Shown piece after piece: positions 46,322-55,845 of a stretch of 64,000 nt of DNA. The notes under the pieces were generated by a model, which saw only the letters and a program-made list of their open reading frames with translations, was not told the DNA's origin and made no database searches. Numbering within the stretch: position 1 is the stretch's first letter; every line of letters begins with the position of its first letter. Source of the stretch: Roseiarcus sp963779095 (GTDB lineage Bacteria > Pseudomonadota > Alphaproteobacteria > Rhizobiales > Beijerinckiaceae). Position numbers and translations under genes: made by a program. The stretch covers positions 620,001 through 684,000 of the forward strand of contig CAVZWU010000011.1 of the NCBI GenBank assembly GCA_963779095.1, in the 5' to 3' direction.

Positions 46322-48117
46322 CGGTTCACTCCGCGGTCGCGCCGGAAGCCCAGCCTGCGACCCGCGTCAATCCGGTGACGGCCGCCGTCATCCACGGCGC
46401 GCTTGAAAACATTGCAATCGAGATGGGCCACAAGCTCATGCGAATGGCCTATTCGAGCATCATCCGCGAGTCCGAGGATTTCGGCGCCGCGCTGACCGAC
46501 CCGGAGGGCGGCCAGCTTTGCGAGTGCAAGATGAGCACCCCGCTCCAGTCTGGCCCGATCCCTGGATATATCCGGGGGATTCGAAAGGAGCTCGCGAGGC
46601 GCGGAGAATCGATCGGTACCGGCGACGTCATCATGCACAACGACCCTTATGGGGGCGCTTCGCACGGGCCGGACGTCGCCTTTTGCGTGCCGGTTTTTCT
46701 TGACGGCCAGTTGGTCGGATTCTCGGTCACCACCGCCCATCATCTGGACATCGGCGCCTCGACTCCCGGCAGCGCAGGCATCGTCAGCGCGGTCGACGCC
46801 TATGCGGAAGGGCTGCAGTTCAAGGCGATCAAGATCGTCGAGGACGGGCGGCCAAACCGAGCCGTCTGGCAGATCCTGCGTGACAATATCCGCGCATCCG
46901 ATCTCGTCGTCGGCGACATGGAGGCGCAGATCAAGGCGGCGGAGATCGGCGCCGACCGGTTTCACGCGCTCGTGCGGCAATACGGGCTTGAGACCCTTAT
47001 CCTCGCCTATCAGGATCCGATGGACTATTCCGAGCGCCTGATGCGCAACGCGATCCGCGCGCTGCCCGACGGTGATTACGCCGCCGAGACGACGATCGAC
47101 GGTTTTCTGGACGACGAGGAGGCGAAACGTCGCGATCTCAAGATCAAGGCGACGCTGAAAGTGCGCGGCGATGAGATGACCGTGGATCTGACCGGCGCGG
47201 CGCGGCAGGTCGACGACCGGCCGATCAACATGCCGCTCGAAGGCACGGTCGACTGTGCGATATGGCTAACGCTCCGATCCATCCTTCTCGATAGCGCAGT
47301 TTATGGGAATGTGCCGCAGAACATGGGGCTCACGCGGCCGATCCATATTGTCGCGCCGAAAGGAACGCTAACGAACCCCGACTTCCCCGCGCCGGTGATC
47401 GCACGCTTCTGTCCCGGCAACGCCCTCGCCGACACCGTCATGAAGGCGCTTGCGCAACGCGTGCCCGGGCAGGTGAGCGCGGGCATCGGCAATCTGCGCT
47501 GCGTCGCGTTCACCGGTCTCCATCAGGGCCGCCACTGGGTGCAGATGGAAATCCTCGAAGGGAGCTACGGCGGCAGAGAGGGCCTGGACGGGATGGACGC
47601 CGTCGACACGCTTTACGCCAACACCCGCAACAACCCGATCGAGGACATCGAGTCGCATCTGCCGCTCCGCGTCAACCGCTACGAGTTGCGCGATCAGGCG
47701 CCCGCCAAGGGCAAGTGGCGCGGCGGCATTGGCTCCGTCCGCGAATTCGCCTTTCTCTCCGGCGGCGCGTTCTCGGTCGAGGGCGAGGGGCACAAGTATC
47801 GTCCGTGGGGATTCGCCGGCGGCGCGGACGGCTCGACCGCCTCCTTGTCGCTCATCCCCGCGACGGGCCGCGAGAGCGCTCTCCCGTCCAAGGTTCCCTA
47901 TCGCGGAGCGAACTGCGGCGACCGGCTCAAGGCGGTCGGACCGAACGGCGGCGGCTACGGAGATCCAATCGAACGGGATCCCGAGGCGGTCTTGAGCGAT
48001 GTGCTCGACGGCTATATTTCGACCGAGCAGGCCCAATCGGACTATGGCGTCGTCATCCGGGGCAAGGCCCTCGATAGGGCCGCCACCGATGCGCTTCGAG
48101 CGGCGGCGCCGAAATAG
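46318..48117 (+). CDS. hyuB: ATP-dependent hydantoinase/oxoprolinase subunit B
   Basis: Catalytic partner subunit of HyuA. Family blocks: AVIHGALENIAIEMGHKLMR, SSIIRESEDFGAAL, MHNDPYGGASHGPDV, the conserved TTAHHLDIG (metal-binding His/Asp) and late GNALADTVMKAL and GGIGSVREF. Intact at 599 residues. It forms the A-B complex with HyuA and is translationally coupled to it. 18 bases separate it from the oxidoreductase, so the operon runs hyuA, hyuB, oxidoreductase, M20 hydrolase. Confidence 0.94.
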   Translation: MTVHSAVAPEAQPATRVNPVTAAVIHGALENIAIEMGHKLMRMAYSSIIRESEDFGAALTDPEGGQLCECKMSTPLQSGPIPGYIRGIRKELARRGESIGTGDVIMHNDPYGGASHGPDVAFCVPVFLDGQLVGFSVTTAHHLDIGASTPGSAGIVSAVDAYAEGLQFKAIKIVEDGRPNRAVWQILRDNIRASDLVVGDMEAQIKAAEIGADRFHALVRQYGLETLILAYQDPMDYSERLMRNAIRALPDGDYAAETTIDGFLDDEEAKRRDLKIKATLKVRGDEMTVDLTGAARQVDDRPINMPLEGTVDCAIWLTLRSILLDSAVYGNVPQNMGLTRPIHIVAPKGTLTNPDFPAPVIARFCPGNALADTVMKALAQRVPGQVSAGIGNLRCVAFTGLHQGRHWVQMEILEGSYGGREGLDGMDAVDTLYANTRNNPIEDIESHLPLRVNRYELRDQAPAKGKWRGGIGSVREFAFLSGGAFSVEGEGHKYRPWGFAGGADGSTASLSLIPATGRESALPSKVPYRGANCGDRLKAVGPNGGGYGDPIERDPEAVLSDVLDGYISTEQAQSDYGVVIRGKALDRAATDALRAAAPK

Positions 48118-48135
48118 CGCGCGGGGCGGACACCT

Positions 48136-49118
48136 TTGCGCGCGATCATCATCGACGCTCCGGGCGCGAGACACAATCTGACAGTCGGCGAAGCGCCGCA
48201 GCCAATTCCCGGCCCCGGAGAAGCGCTGATCGACGTCGCCTATTGCGGCTGCAATTTCGCCGACACAATGATTGTGAGCGGAACCTATCCTCATCTGAAG
48301 GGCTACCCGATTGTCGGCGGGCTTGAGGTCTCGGGGCGGATCGCGGCACTCGGGGCGGGCGTAACCGGCCCGAAGGTCGGGGACCGCGTCGCAGCTTTTC
48401 TGGAGGAGGCGGGAGGCTTCGCGGATCAATGCGTGGCTCCGGTCGAGCGCCTGATTCCGATTCCTCCGGGCATGGCGTTCGACGTCGCGGCGGCCTTTCC
48501 CATTCAGGCGCTCACGGCTTGGCATCTGCTCCACAATGTCAGCGTGACCAGGCCTGGCGACGTCATCCTGCTCCACCCGTCGGCGGCGGCGTCGGCCTGT
48601 TCGCGACCCAGCTCGCCGTGCGCGCTGGCGCCGCCGTCATCGGAACCGTGGGCACGAAGGGCAAAGAGGCGCGCGCGCTCGAGTTTGGCGCGGCCAAGGT
48701 GGTCAACCGGGAGGACGAGGATTTCGTTGAGGTCGCTGCGCGATTCACCAACGGGAGCGGGGTCGACAAGGTGCTGGACTCGACTGGCGCGAGCATCCTC
48801 GACCGCAGTTTCGCGACCATCCGCAAGCTTGGTCATGTGGTGAGCTTCGGCGAGGCGGAGGGCCGGCCGTTTCCCAATCTGTGGGAGGGGCTGGTTGCGA
48901 AGTCGCTCACTTTCACCCGCTTCCATCTCGGCCACGCGAACTTTTCCTCCGCCGTCTGGCGCCAATCGATCGACGCGGTCGTGGGCGGGATCATGGATGG
49001 GAGCCTGAAAGTCCCGCTCGAACAGACGTTCCCCTTCGGCGAAGCGGACGTGATGCTGGACCGCCTGGCTTCACGCCAGGTCGCGGGCAAGCTCATCCTC
49101 GCGGTCAACCCGAGCTGA
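48136..49118 (+). CDS. Zinc-less quinone-oxidoreductase-like MDR protein, frameshifted
   Basis: Medium-chain reductase of the QOR/crotonyl-CoA reductase-like group. GroES-like N-terminal part: GPGEALIDVAYCGCNFADTM, PIVGGLEVSGRI; the Rossmann domain has VGGGVGLFATQLAVRAGAAV and VDKVLDSTGASILDR. The catalytic-zinc ligands of true alcohol dehydrogenases are absent. A missing G near 48580 breaks the frame; repaired length is about 328 residues. TTG 48136 is used, preceded by GGGGCGGA. Its role beside hydantoinase genes is unclear; it may reduce an unsaturated intermediate. Confidence 0.87.
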
Positions 49119-49130
49119 AAAACGACGCCA

Positions 49131-50369
49131 ATGCCTCAGATCAATGGCGAGCGACTGCTCGCCGACCTCCGTCGCCTGGCCGAGTTCGGCGCTTACAAGA
49201 GCGGCGTGCACCGGCCGACCTTTTCGACGGAGGACGTCGAGGCCCGCCGCTGGGTCGCGCAACGTTTCTCGGAGGCCGGACTTGAGGCGTGGATCGACGG
49301 AATCGGCAATATCTTCGGCCGTCCGAGCGTGACCGGACCCAAGCTCCTGATCGGTTCGCACACCGAATCCCAGAACCACGCTGGCTGGCTCGACGGCGCG
49401 CTCGGCGTTATCTACGGGCTTGAGGTCGCTCGCGCCTTCCGTGACGACCCTCGCACAATGGATTTGCCCGTAGAGGTCGCCTCCTGGGCGGATGAGGAAG
49501 GACATTTCGGCTTCTTTCTCGGAAGCCGTTCCTTCATCGGCGACGTCACCGACGAAGAGATCGACAAAGCGCGCGACCAGAATGACGGAACGCCCTTGCG
49601 TGAGGCGCTGGCGGCCGCAGGCCTCGCGGAGCGCAAGCGCGAGACGGTTAGGCCATCGGATTACATCGGGTATCTCGAAGCGCATATCGAACAGGGCGAC
49701 ACGCTCGATGAAGCGGGCCTGCGTCTCGGCGTCGTCACGGGCATTGTCGGCATCCGCCAATATCGCATCGCATTTGCCGGCGAGGCCAATCACGCGGGCA
49801 CGACGCGCATGGGTCACCGCAAGGACGCGGGCCTCGCCCTCGTCAGGCTCGCCGCGGCGGTCGCGGACCGTTTCCCGCAAGTTTCCGGCCCCCGCAGCGT
49901 TTGGACGGCCGGCGCAATTCGCCTTGAGCCCGGCCAGCCAAGCATCGTTCCCGGACGCGCCGAGATGACGTTCCAGGTTCGCGACATCGAGCCCGCGCAA
50001 TTGCAGCGTTTCGAGGACCTGCTGATCGCCCTCGTAGCCGAAGCCAATTCGGCGGGCCCCTGCGCCGTCACGATGGAGACCCTTTGGACCGTGAGCCCGG
50101 TGCTCATGTCGCAGGCGTTTCAGCACGCGTTGAGCCGCGCCGCGCAAAAGCACGCGCCGGACGCTTTCATCTCGATGCCGAGCGGCGCCGGGCACGACGC
50201 GCAGATCCTGGCGCGTAAGCTTCCCGCGGCGATGTTGTTTGTGCCCAGCATCAAAGGCGTGAGCCACCACTGGACAGAGGATACGAGCGAGGCCGACATC
50301 GTTCTCGGCTGTCAGGCCTTCGCAGACGCCGCGGAGGAGATCGCGCGCGGCGCCACCAAGCCCGGCTGA
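49131..50369 (+). CDS. M20-family carbamoylase-type hydrolase (AllC/HyuC-like)
   Basis: 412 residues, intact, of the N-carbamoyl-L-amino-acid hydrolase / allantoate amidohydrolase group. LLIGSHTESQNHAGWLDGAL holds the His ligand where the family has GSHLDT or GSHLDS, ADEEGHFGFFLGSRS the catalytic Glu pair, YLEAHIEQG the next His, ANHAGTTRMGHRKDA the dimer domain and MPSGAGHDAQ the later His. These enzymes split N-carbamoyl groups to amino acid, ammonia and CO2, the natural step after hydantoin opening by HyuA/HyuB. The variations in the first motif (Thr-Glu for Leu-Asp) suggest an unusual substrate. Confidence 0.9.
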   Translation: MPQINGERLLADLRRLAEFGAYKSGVHRPTFSTEDVEARRWVAQRFSEAGLEAWIDGIGNIFGRPSVTGPKLLIGSHTESQNHAGWLDGALGVIYGLEVARAFRDDPRTMDLPVEVASWADEEGHFGFFLGSRSFIGDVTDEEIDKARDQNDGTPLREALAAAGLAERKRETVRPSDYIGYLEAHIEQGDTLDEAGLRLGVVTGIVGIRQYRIAFAGEANHAGTTRMGHRKDAGLALVRLAAAVADRFPQVSGPRSVWTAGAIRLEPGQPSIVPGRAEMTFQVRDIEPAQLQRFEDLLIALVAEANSAGPCAVTMETLWTVSPVLMSQAFQHALSRAAQKHAPDAFISMPSGAGHDAQILARKLPAAMLFVPSIKGVSHHWTEDTSEADIVLGCQAFADAAEEIARGATKPG

Positions 50370-50418
50370 ACCGGTTCGCTTTCGCGGCCAATCCTCAAGC
50401 GCCTCCGCCGCCTTCAGC

Positions 50419-51333
50419 TCACTGGTCCCACGATAGCGGCTGCCCGATCGCGGCCGGCATCCGGGACCCGCGCCCGAGAACCGCGAGCACGAGGAGCGCG
50501 ATCAGATAGGGCGCCATTTGCACGACATAGGAGCTGACCGGCAAGCCAAAGCCCTGCATGCGCAATTCGAACGCTTCCGCCGCGCCGAAGGCGAGGCAGG
50601 CGATGGCCGCGCCGAAGGGATTCCAGCGCGCAACGATGAGGGACGCCAGCGCAAGATAACCGCGACCGCCGGTCATGCCGTCGGTGAACGTTCCGACCTG
50701 TTGCAAGGAGAGCACCGCGCCGCCAATTCCAGCGACGGCGCCGCAGGCGACGACCGAAGCCATGCGCACGCGGAACGGCTCGGCGCCGGAGGCCAGAACC
50801 GTCTCCGGGCTTTCGCCAGTCGCGCGCAGCGTTAAGCCGCCCTGCGTGCGCGCAAGAAAGAACGCCAGCGCGACACAGCCAGCGATCGCGACATAGGTGA
50901 GCGGCGGCAGCGCAAACAGAAGCGGCCCGACGAGCGGAATATTTGCCAGCCCCGGAATGGGCCAGGGCGGAAGCGGAGTCAGGTGGATGGCGATCGGGCG
51001 GCCGCCGCCTGACAGCACGCGCATGAGGTAGTTCGTCAGCCCCGCCGCCAAAATGTTCGCCGTGAGACCTGTGACCATGTTGTCCGCCCGATAGGCGACG
51101 GTGACGACCGCCACGACAAGCCCGATCGCCGCTCCGCTTAAGATCGCCAGCGCCACGCCGACGAGCGCGCTGCCGGTCGCCCAGGCGCCGATCGCGCCGC
51201 CGAACGCGCCCATGAGCATCATGCCTTCGAGCCCGACCGCAAACACGCCCGCGCGCTCGGAGAGGATGCCGCCCAAAGCGGCAAGCATGAGCGGCGTCGC
51301 GATGCGGATCGCTGCTTCCAGGAACTCGATCAC
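50419..51333 (-). CDS. BMP/NupQ-type ABC permease
   Basis: 304-residue membrane permease, starting VIEFLEAAIRIATPLMLAAL at GTG 51333, whose bases overlap the stop of the preceding permease (GTGA). About eight helices; GGILSERAGVFAVGLEGMML is the family signature (NVGLEG-like). FGAAEAFELRMQGFGLPVSS and LVLAVLGRGSRMPAAIGQPL end it. Last gene of the SBP-ATPase-permease-permease operon. Such importers (NupNOPQ, BmpA type) take up nucleosides. Confidence 0.92.
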   Translation of the reverse strand: MIEFLEAAIRIATPLMLAALGGILSERAGVFAVGLEGMMLMGAFGGAIGAWATGSALVGVALAILSGAAIGLVVAVVTVAYRADNMVTGLTANILAAGLTNYLMRVLSGGGRPIAIHLTPLPPWPIPGLANIPLVGPLLFALPPLTYVAIAGCVALAFFLARTQGGLTLRATGESPETVLASGAEPFRVRMASVVACGAVAGIGGAVLSLQQVGTFTDGMTGGRGYLALASLIVARWNPFGAAIACLAFGAAEAFELRMQGFGLPVSSYVVQMAPYLIALLVLAVLGRGSRMPAAIGQPLSWDQ

Positions 51334-52394
51334 ACCCGCCTCACAGTCGCTGCGAGGATGAACAGCATGGTGAGGCCTTCGATCACCACGACAAGGGCGC
51401 AGGGCACGCCGATCTGCCACTGCATCGAAAGCGAGCCAGCCTCGAGCAGACCGACGAACAGCGCCGCGGGCGCGACCGCCAATGGCTCGACGGCGCCGAG
51501 AAGCGCGACCGTCACCGCCTTGAAGCCGAAGCCGAGCGAGAAGCCCTCGATCAGCCGATGATGGATGCCGAGAACCTCGACCCAACCGGCAAGACCGGCG
51601 AGCGCGCCCGACAGGAGCATGGCCGCCCAGCTGAGGCGGCCGATCGAAAATCCCGCATAGGCCGCGGCGGGGCGGGATCGTCCGGCGACGCGGATGGCGA
51701 AGCCGAACGGAGTCAACCACAGCGTCACCGAAAGCGCTGCGGCGACGGCGAGCGCCAGGATGAATCCGACATGCGCGTCGACTCCCGGCAGCCTCCAGAG
51801 CCATGCGCCGCGCGGCATGATCGGCGATTGCAGGAACCCGGCGCCGGCCTGGCCAAGCGCTCCCGCCAGAGCCTCCTGGACGATGAGGGCGCCAACGAAA
51901 TTCAACAAGAGCGTGACAAGCACCTCGTGGACGCGGCGCCCGAGATGGATGGCCGTTGCGATCGCTGACCACAAGACGCCGAACATAGCCGCGCCGATCA
52001 ACGAAGCAGGCGCGACGGCCCAGGACGCGTATTGCGGCCAGTGAAGCGCGACCGCCGCCGCGCCCAGGCCGCCGAGAGCGATCTGGCCTTCAGCGCCGAT
52101 GTTGATGTTTCCGGCGCGAAAGCAGAAAGCAACTCCTGTTCCCGCCAGCAGATAGGGCGTCGCCCGATTGAGCGCGACGCCCAGCTGATGGGGCGAGCCA
52201 GCGGCCCCCCTCGCCAGCGCCGCGAAAGCGATAAGCGGATTGTGTCCGGAGAGAGCGACCAGAGCCGCCGATGAGAGAAGCGAAAGAATGACCGCCACGA
52301 CGATGCGCAGCCCGATCCCTTCGGCTGCGACGAATCGCAGTGAAGCAAAGCGCGGCGCGGCAGCCCGCAAGTCAGGCGGCGCCGCCTCCGTCAT
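51330..52394 (-). CDS. BMP/NupP-type ABC permease
   Basis: 354-residue membrane permease. It has FCFRAGNINIGAEGQIALGG, the second form of the family signature (NIGAEGQ), followed by about nine membrane helices, and FSIGRLSWAAMLLSGALAGL near the end. The start overlaps the stop of the ATPase (ATGA), and its own stop overlaps the next permease, showing tight coupling. Intact. Confidence 0.93.
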   Translation of the reverse strand: MTEAAPPDLRAAAPRFASLRFVAAEGIGLRIVVAVILSLLSSAALVALSGHNPLIAFAALARGAAGSPHQLGVALNRATPYLLAGTGVAFCFRAGNINIGAEGQIALGGLGAAAVALHWPQYASWAVAPASLIGAAMFGVLWSAIATAIHLGRRVHEVLVTLLLNFVGALIVQEALAGALGQAGAGFLQSPIMPRGAWLWRLPGVDAHVGFILALAVAAALSVTLWLTPFGFAIRVAGRSRPAAAYAGFSIGRLSWAAMLLSGALAGLAGWVEVLGIHHRLIEGFSLGFGFKAVTVALLGAVEPLAVAPAALFVGLLEAGSLSMQWQIGVPCALVVVIEGLTMLFILAATVRRV

Positions 52395-53869
52395 GCGGCC
52401 CGGCCGGACATCCAGAGGCCGAGCTGCGCGAGATCGATCGTGTCGCGCGCCATGATCCCGAGGAGCTGACCGTCCACCACAACCGCCACGCGGTCGGAGA
52501 CGTCGAGCACCTCCTCAAGTTCGGAAGAGACGTAGAGGATAGCCGCGCCCGCTTCCCGCAGCGCGAGCGTCCGTTCAACGACGAAGCGGGTCGCGCCGGG
52601 ATCGAGACCCCAGGCGGGCTGATGGGCGATCAGCGCCGCCGGCTTCCGGTCGAGCTCGCGCGCGACGACGATCTTCTGCTGATTGCCGCCTGACAGCCGC
52701 GCGGCCCTGGTTTCCGTCGAGGGCGCCCGAATGTCGGAGGCCCGCATGAGCGCGGCCGCCTTCCGCCCGATCGCCGCGGGGGAAAGAAACACGCCCGACG
52801 CGAAAGGGCGCCGGCGGCTGTCGTGCAGCATCAGGTTCTCGGCCACCGACATCGACTTCACCAGCGCCGTCTGACCGCGGTCGGCGGGCATGTAGGCGAG
52901 CCCGGCGCCGACGCGTTGGTCGACGGACGCGCGGGCGAGCTCGCGGCCATCGAGCCGGATCGAGCCTGAGCTTGCGGGCCTCAAGCCCGCGAGGGTCTCA
53001 ACAAGTTCGAGCTGACCGTTGCCGGCGACGCCGAGGACTTCGCCCGCGCGCACGTCGAAAGACGGCGGGCCAAGGCCCCGGCCGGCGACGCGATCAACCG
53101 AGAGTCGCACACCGCCCTGCCCTGCCCTACGCTGCGCATGCGGCGTCGTGACGTCGCGACCGACCATCATCGTCGCGAGCTCCGCCCGCGTGACGTCGCC
53201 GACGCGCGCTTCTCCGGATACGCGCCCTAGCCGCAGGACGACGACCCGATCGCAGACGTCGAGCACTTCCGGCAGCTTATGGGTGATGAAGACGATGCCT
53301 TTCCCTTGTGTCCGGAGTCGCCGGAGGATTGACAACAGTTCCGAAACCTCGCTCGGCGCGAGATTGGAGGTCGGCTCGTCGAGGATCATGAGTTGCGCGT
53401 CGCGCAGCACGGCTTTCAGGATCTCGACCCGCTGCCGGCGGCCGAGCGGCAGGTCGGCGACAAGCGCGTCGGGATCGAGACCAAGTCCGTAGCGGAGGCT
53501 CTCCTCCCGCACCCGCCGGGCCATTTCCCTGCGGCGCAGGATGCGTCCCGCCTCCGCCCAGCCGAGCATGACGTTCTCGACCACCGTCATGGCGTCCACC
53601 AGCATGAAATGCTGATGGATCATGGCGACGCCGCGCGCCATCGCGTCCGCCGGCCGATATCTGGCGAGCTTTTGGTCGCGAAGCATGATCGAACCCGCGT
53701 CCGGCGCGATCAGGCCGAACAGCACCTTCATGAGCGTGCTCTTGCCCGAGCCGTTCTCGCCCAGAAGGCCAAGGATCTCGCCTTCGTTCAGATCAAGATC
53801 GACGCCGTCGACCGCCCGCACCGGACCAAAGCTGCGAGCGATCCCGCGCATTTCGAGAAGGGCGCCCAT
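52391..53869 (-). CDS. BMP/NupO-type ABC ATPase with two nucleotide-binding domains
   Basis: Cytoplasmic ATPase of the nucleoside importer. First domain: Walker A GENGSGKST, signature DLPLGRRQRVEILKA (LSGGQ-like region altered as usual for this group), Walker B LMILDEPT. Second: degenerate Walker A GVAGNGQLELVE, signature LSGGNQQKIVVARE. The start is ATG 53869 (MGALLEMRGIARSF); a GTG three codons upstream is possible. About 492 residues, intact, and coupled to the permease gene. Confidence 0.93.
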   Translation of the reverse strand: MGALLEMRGIARSFGPVRAVDGVDLDLNEGEILGLLGENGSGKSTLMKVLFGLIAPDAGSIMLRDQKLARYRPADAMARGVAMIHQHFMLVDAMTVVENVMLGWAEAGRILRRREMARRVREESLRYGLGLDPDALVADLPLGRRQRVEILKAVLRDAQLMILDEPTSNLAPSEVSELLSILRRLRTQGKGIVFITHKLPEVLDVCDRVVVLRLGRVSGEARVGDVTRAELATMMVGRDVTTPHAQRRAGQGGVRLSVDRVAGRGLGPPSFDVRAGEVLGVAGNGQLELVETLAGLRPASSGSIRLDGRELARASVDQRVGAGLAYMPADRGQTALVKSMSVAENLMLHDSRRRPFASGVFLSPAAIGRKAAALMRASDIRAPSTETRAARLSGGNQQKIVVARELDRKPAALIAHQPAWGLDPGATRFVVERTLALREAGAAILYVSSELEEVLDVSDRVAVVVDGQLLGIMARDTIDLAQLGLWMSGRAA

Positions 53870-53930
53870 GGTTCTCACGGACCACGCGGCGCGAGCCGAA
53901 CGGGCGGCGGGCGCCGGCGCCCGTCAGGCG

Positions 53931-54934
53931 TCACCCGCCGCTCCGCGCATCTTTCTCCGTCGGCTCGATCTTCAGCGCTCCCGTCTTGAACTCAGCCGCC
54001 ATGTCATCAAGCTCCTTGACGACCGCTGCGGGAACGATCGGATTGAACGGCTTCCCAGGTTCGTATTCGAGCGTGGCGCCGGTGACGGGCGCCGTGTCGT
54101 ATCCATATTGAACGAAGGTTCCGAACAGCTTGCCTGACTTCACCTGATCGGCGGTCGAGCCGAACATCGCCGGCCAGTCCTCGACGATGTTGGTGAGCAC
54201 GAGTTCAGGCGCGATCTTGGTCTGGTCCGGCCCGCGCCCCGTCGCATAGACATGTTTTTCCTTCGCCGCCTGGATGAGGCCGGCTTCGGCGGCGTTCAGT
54301 TTGCCGGTGATGACGTCCGCCCCTCCCGCGATCAGCGAAAGAGCCGCTTCCTTCGCCTCCGCGGCGCCTTCCATATCCTTGATGTAGAGGATCGTGACTT
54401 TCGCTCCCGCCTTCTCCGCGCAGATGCGGAACCCTCCGGCTTGCGCGGTGACGTTCGGAACGCCCTGCAGTCCATAGACGCCTCCCACCTTGCCGGTCTT
54501 GCTCATCCGGGCGGCAAGGTGGCCAACTTGGCAGCCAAATTGCGCATTGTTCCAGTCGATCGACATCACGTTCGGCGGCTTGCCTTCATTGCCGCTGACC
54601 GCGATGAACTGCGTCTTGGGGAAATCAGGCGCCACCTGCTCCATCGCCGAGACAAAGCGGCCGGAGTGGCCCATGACGACCTCATAGCCTTGGTTGGCGT
54701 AGTCGCGGAGCGCCTCGGCTTCATCGGCGTCGGCGACGTTTTCCGAATAGGCCGTCTTGAAGCCATGCGGCTCGAGGCTTTTTAGAATCGAATAGCCGAG
54801 CGCGTCCAGCTCTGATCGTTGGCGCTTCCGGGGAGCAAAATCGCCGCCTTGTCCTCCGCACGAGCGGCCGATGCGCCGGCCAGCGATACGATTGCAAGGG
54901 AAGCGGGACGGCGCAGCGGGGGTAAAGCCTTCAT
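53931..54934 (-). CDS. BMP-family nucleoside/purine-binding lipoprotein or periplasmic protein, frameshifted
   Basis: Solute-binding protein of the Bmp/PnrA family. The signal MKALPPLRRPASLAIVSLAG ends about ASAARA before EDKAAILLPG; no lipobox Cys is seen, so it is probably free in the periplasm. NVADADEAEALRDYANQGY, VVMGHSGRFVSAMEQVAPDF and SGNEGKPPNVMSIDWNNAQF are family blocks. A missing G near 54815 (AGCTGGACG for AGCTGGGACG) splits the N-terminus; repaired length is about 334 residues. The true start, ATG 54934, is found only after correcting this error. First gene of the importer operon. Confidence 0.9.
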
Positions 54935-55205
54935 GGCACGAACCTCTCATGTCGCCCGGGCGCTCCGCCCGCACGAAAACCAACGATCTTGCGGAATATT
55001 TCATGCAATAGTCGCGCCATTCCGGCCGGTCAGGCGAAGACGATCCCGGCGATCGGCCGCTTCGCAGCAAGAGCGAAGTCCGCCTTGCAATGGCCTATCG
55101 CAGCATTTAGAGGCCAAACGCCTTAGCGCGCGGCGCTGGGCTTCCGCTTTCCGCCCTCGCCGCCCTTCGCGCGCGCTTGGGCGACGGTTCACCGGGGAGG
55201 GTGTT

Positions 55206-55700
55206 GTGCGCCGAAGACACTTTCTTTTGGCAGGCTTGGCTTCGGTTCTGGGGCGCCGGCGGCCGCCCAAGAGCCAGAAGGCCGACGCCGATCTGGCTGA
55301 ACCTGTCAAAGGAACGGAAGAGCTTTGGTATCTTCTGACAGCGCTTGATACGTTGATATTCACGCTGGCGGTCGCGGTCATCAAAGAGCCGGCCGTTATT
55401 TTTCAGCCGCGCCGGGAGATTCAGCCTTATGTCGCGCAGCTCGGCGACCCCCAGGCCGAAGAAGAGTTCGACGCGGCGCTCAAATCAAGCGACGGGCAGG
55501 CGCGGGTCGAGCAGAACAAGACGGTCATCGACGAGGCCGCCAAGGAGATCCGCGCGTTGTTGACCGACGTCGTCTCGCCGCCGGTTCCCGACAGCCTCGT
55601 CGAGGCCTTCTCCCGGGCATCGACATTGCTCATCGCCCGCGCCGCCGACAACCAGTCCTGGTGGTGTCGCGTTTACGCGTTCCGCAAGGTTCGCTGCTAG
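55206..55700 (+). CDS. Hypothetical exported protein
   Basis: 164 residues from GTG 55206, with GGGAGG ten bases upstream. The N-terminus VRRRHFLLAGLASVLGRRRP is Arg-rich then hydrophobic, resembling a weak twin-arginine or Sec signal. The rest, ADLAEPVKGTEELWYLLTAL, an alpha-helical acidic domain with KSSDGQARVEQNKTVIDEAA, resembles no family I know. The TAG stop is inside the left arm of the MITE-like element, so the element lies directly at its 3' end and may have altered the terminus. It stands alone. Confidence 0.55.
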   Translation: MRRRHFLLAGLASVLGRRRPPKSQKADADLAEPVKGTEELWYLLTALDTLIFTLAVAVIKEPAVIFQPRREIQPYVAQLGDPQAEEEFDAALKSSDGQARVEQNKTVIDEAAKEIRALLTDVVSPPVPDSLVEAFSRASTLLIARAADNQSWWCRVYAFRKVRC

Positions 55701-55796
55701 TGGATAGAATCAAACGCTTCGATCCCGCCAAGCAAGGCGCAACCTATTGGAATCGCTAGAAGGAAGCCGGACTAACCGTTTGATTTTATCCACTAG
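55697..55796. mobile_element. MITE-like miniature inverted-repeat element
   Basis: CTAGTGGATAGAATCAAACG (55697-55716) and CGTTTGATTTTATCCACTAG (55777-55796) are 20-base inverted repeats with one mismatch, separated by 60 bases with no coding content. CTAG at both ends fits a YTAR target duplication, and TGGATA...TATCCA would be the element's own ends. A small non-autonomous derivative of an IS5-type element is the best reading. The internal bases have no other evident signal. Confidence 0.75.
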
Positions 55797-55845
55797 CCGG
55801 AGCGGCGGCGCTTTTCTTCGGCGCCCAGGGCCGGCCGGCGATTGG

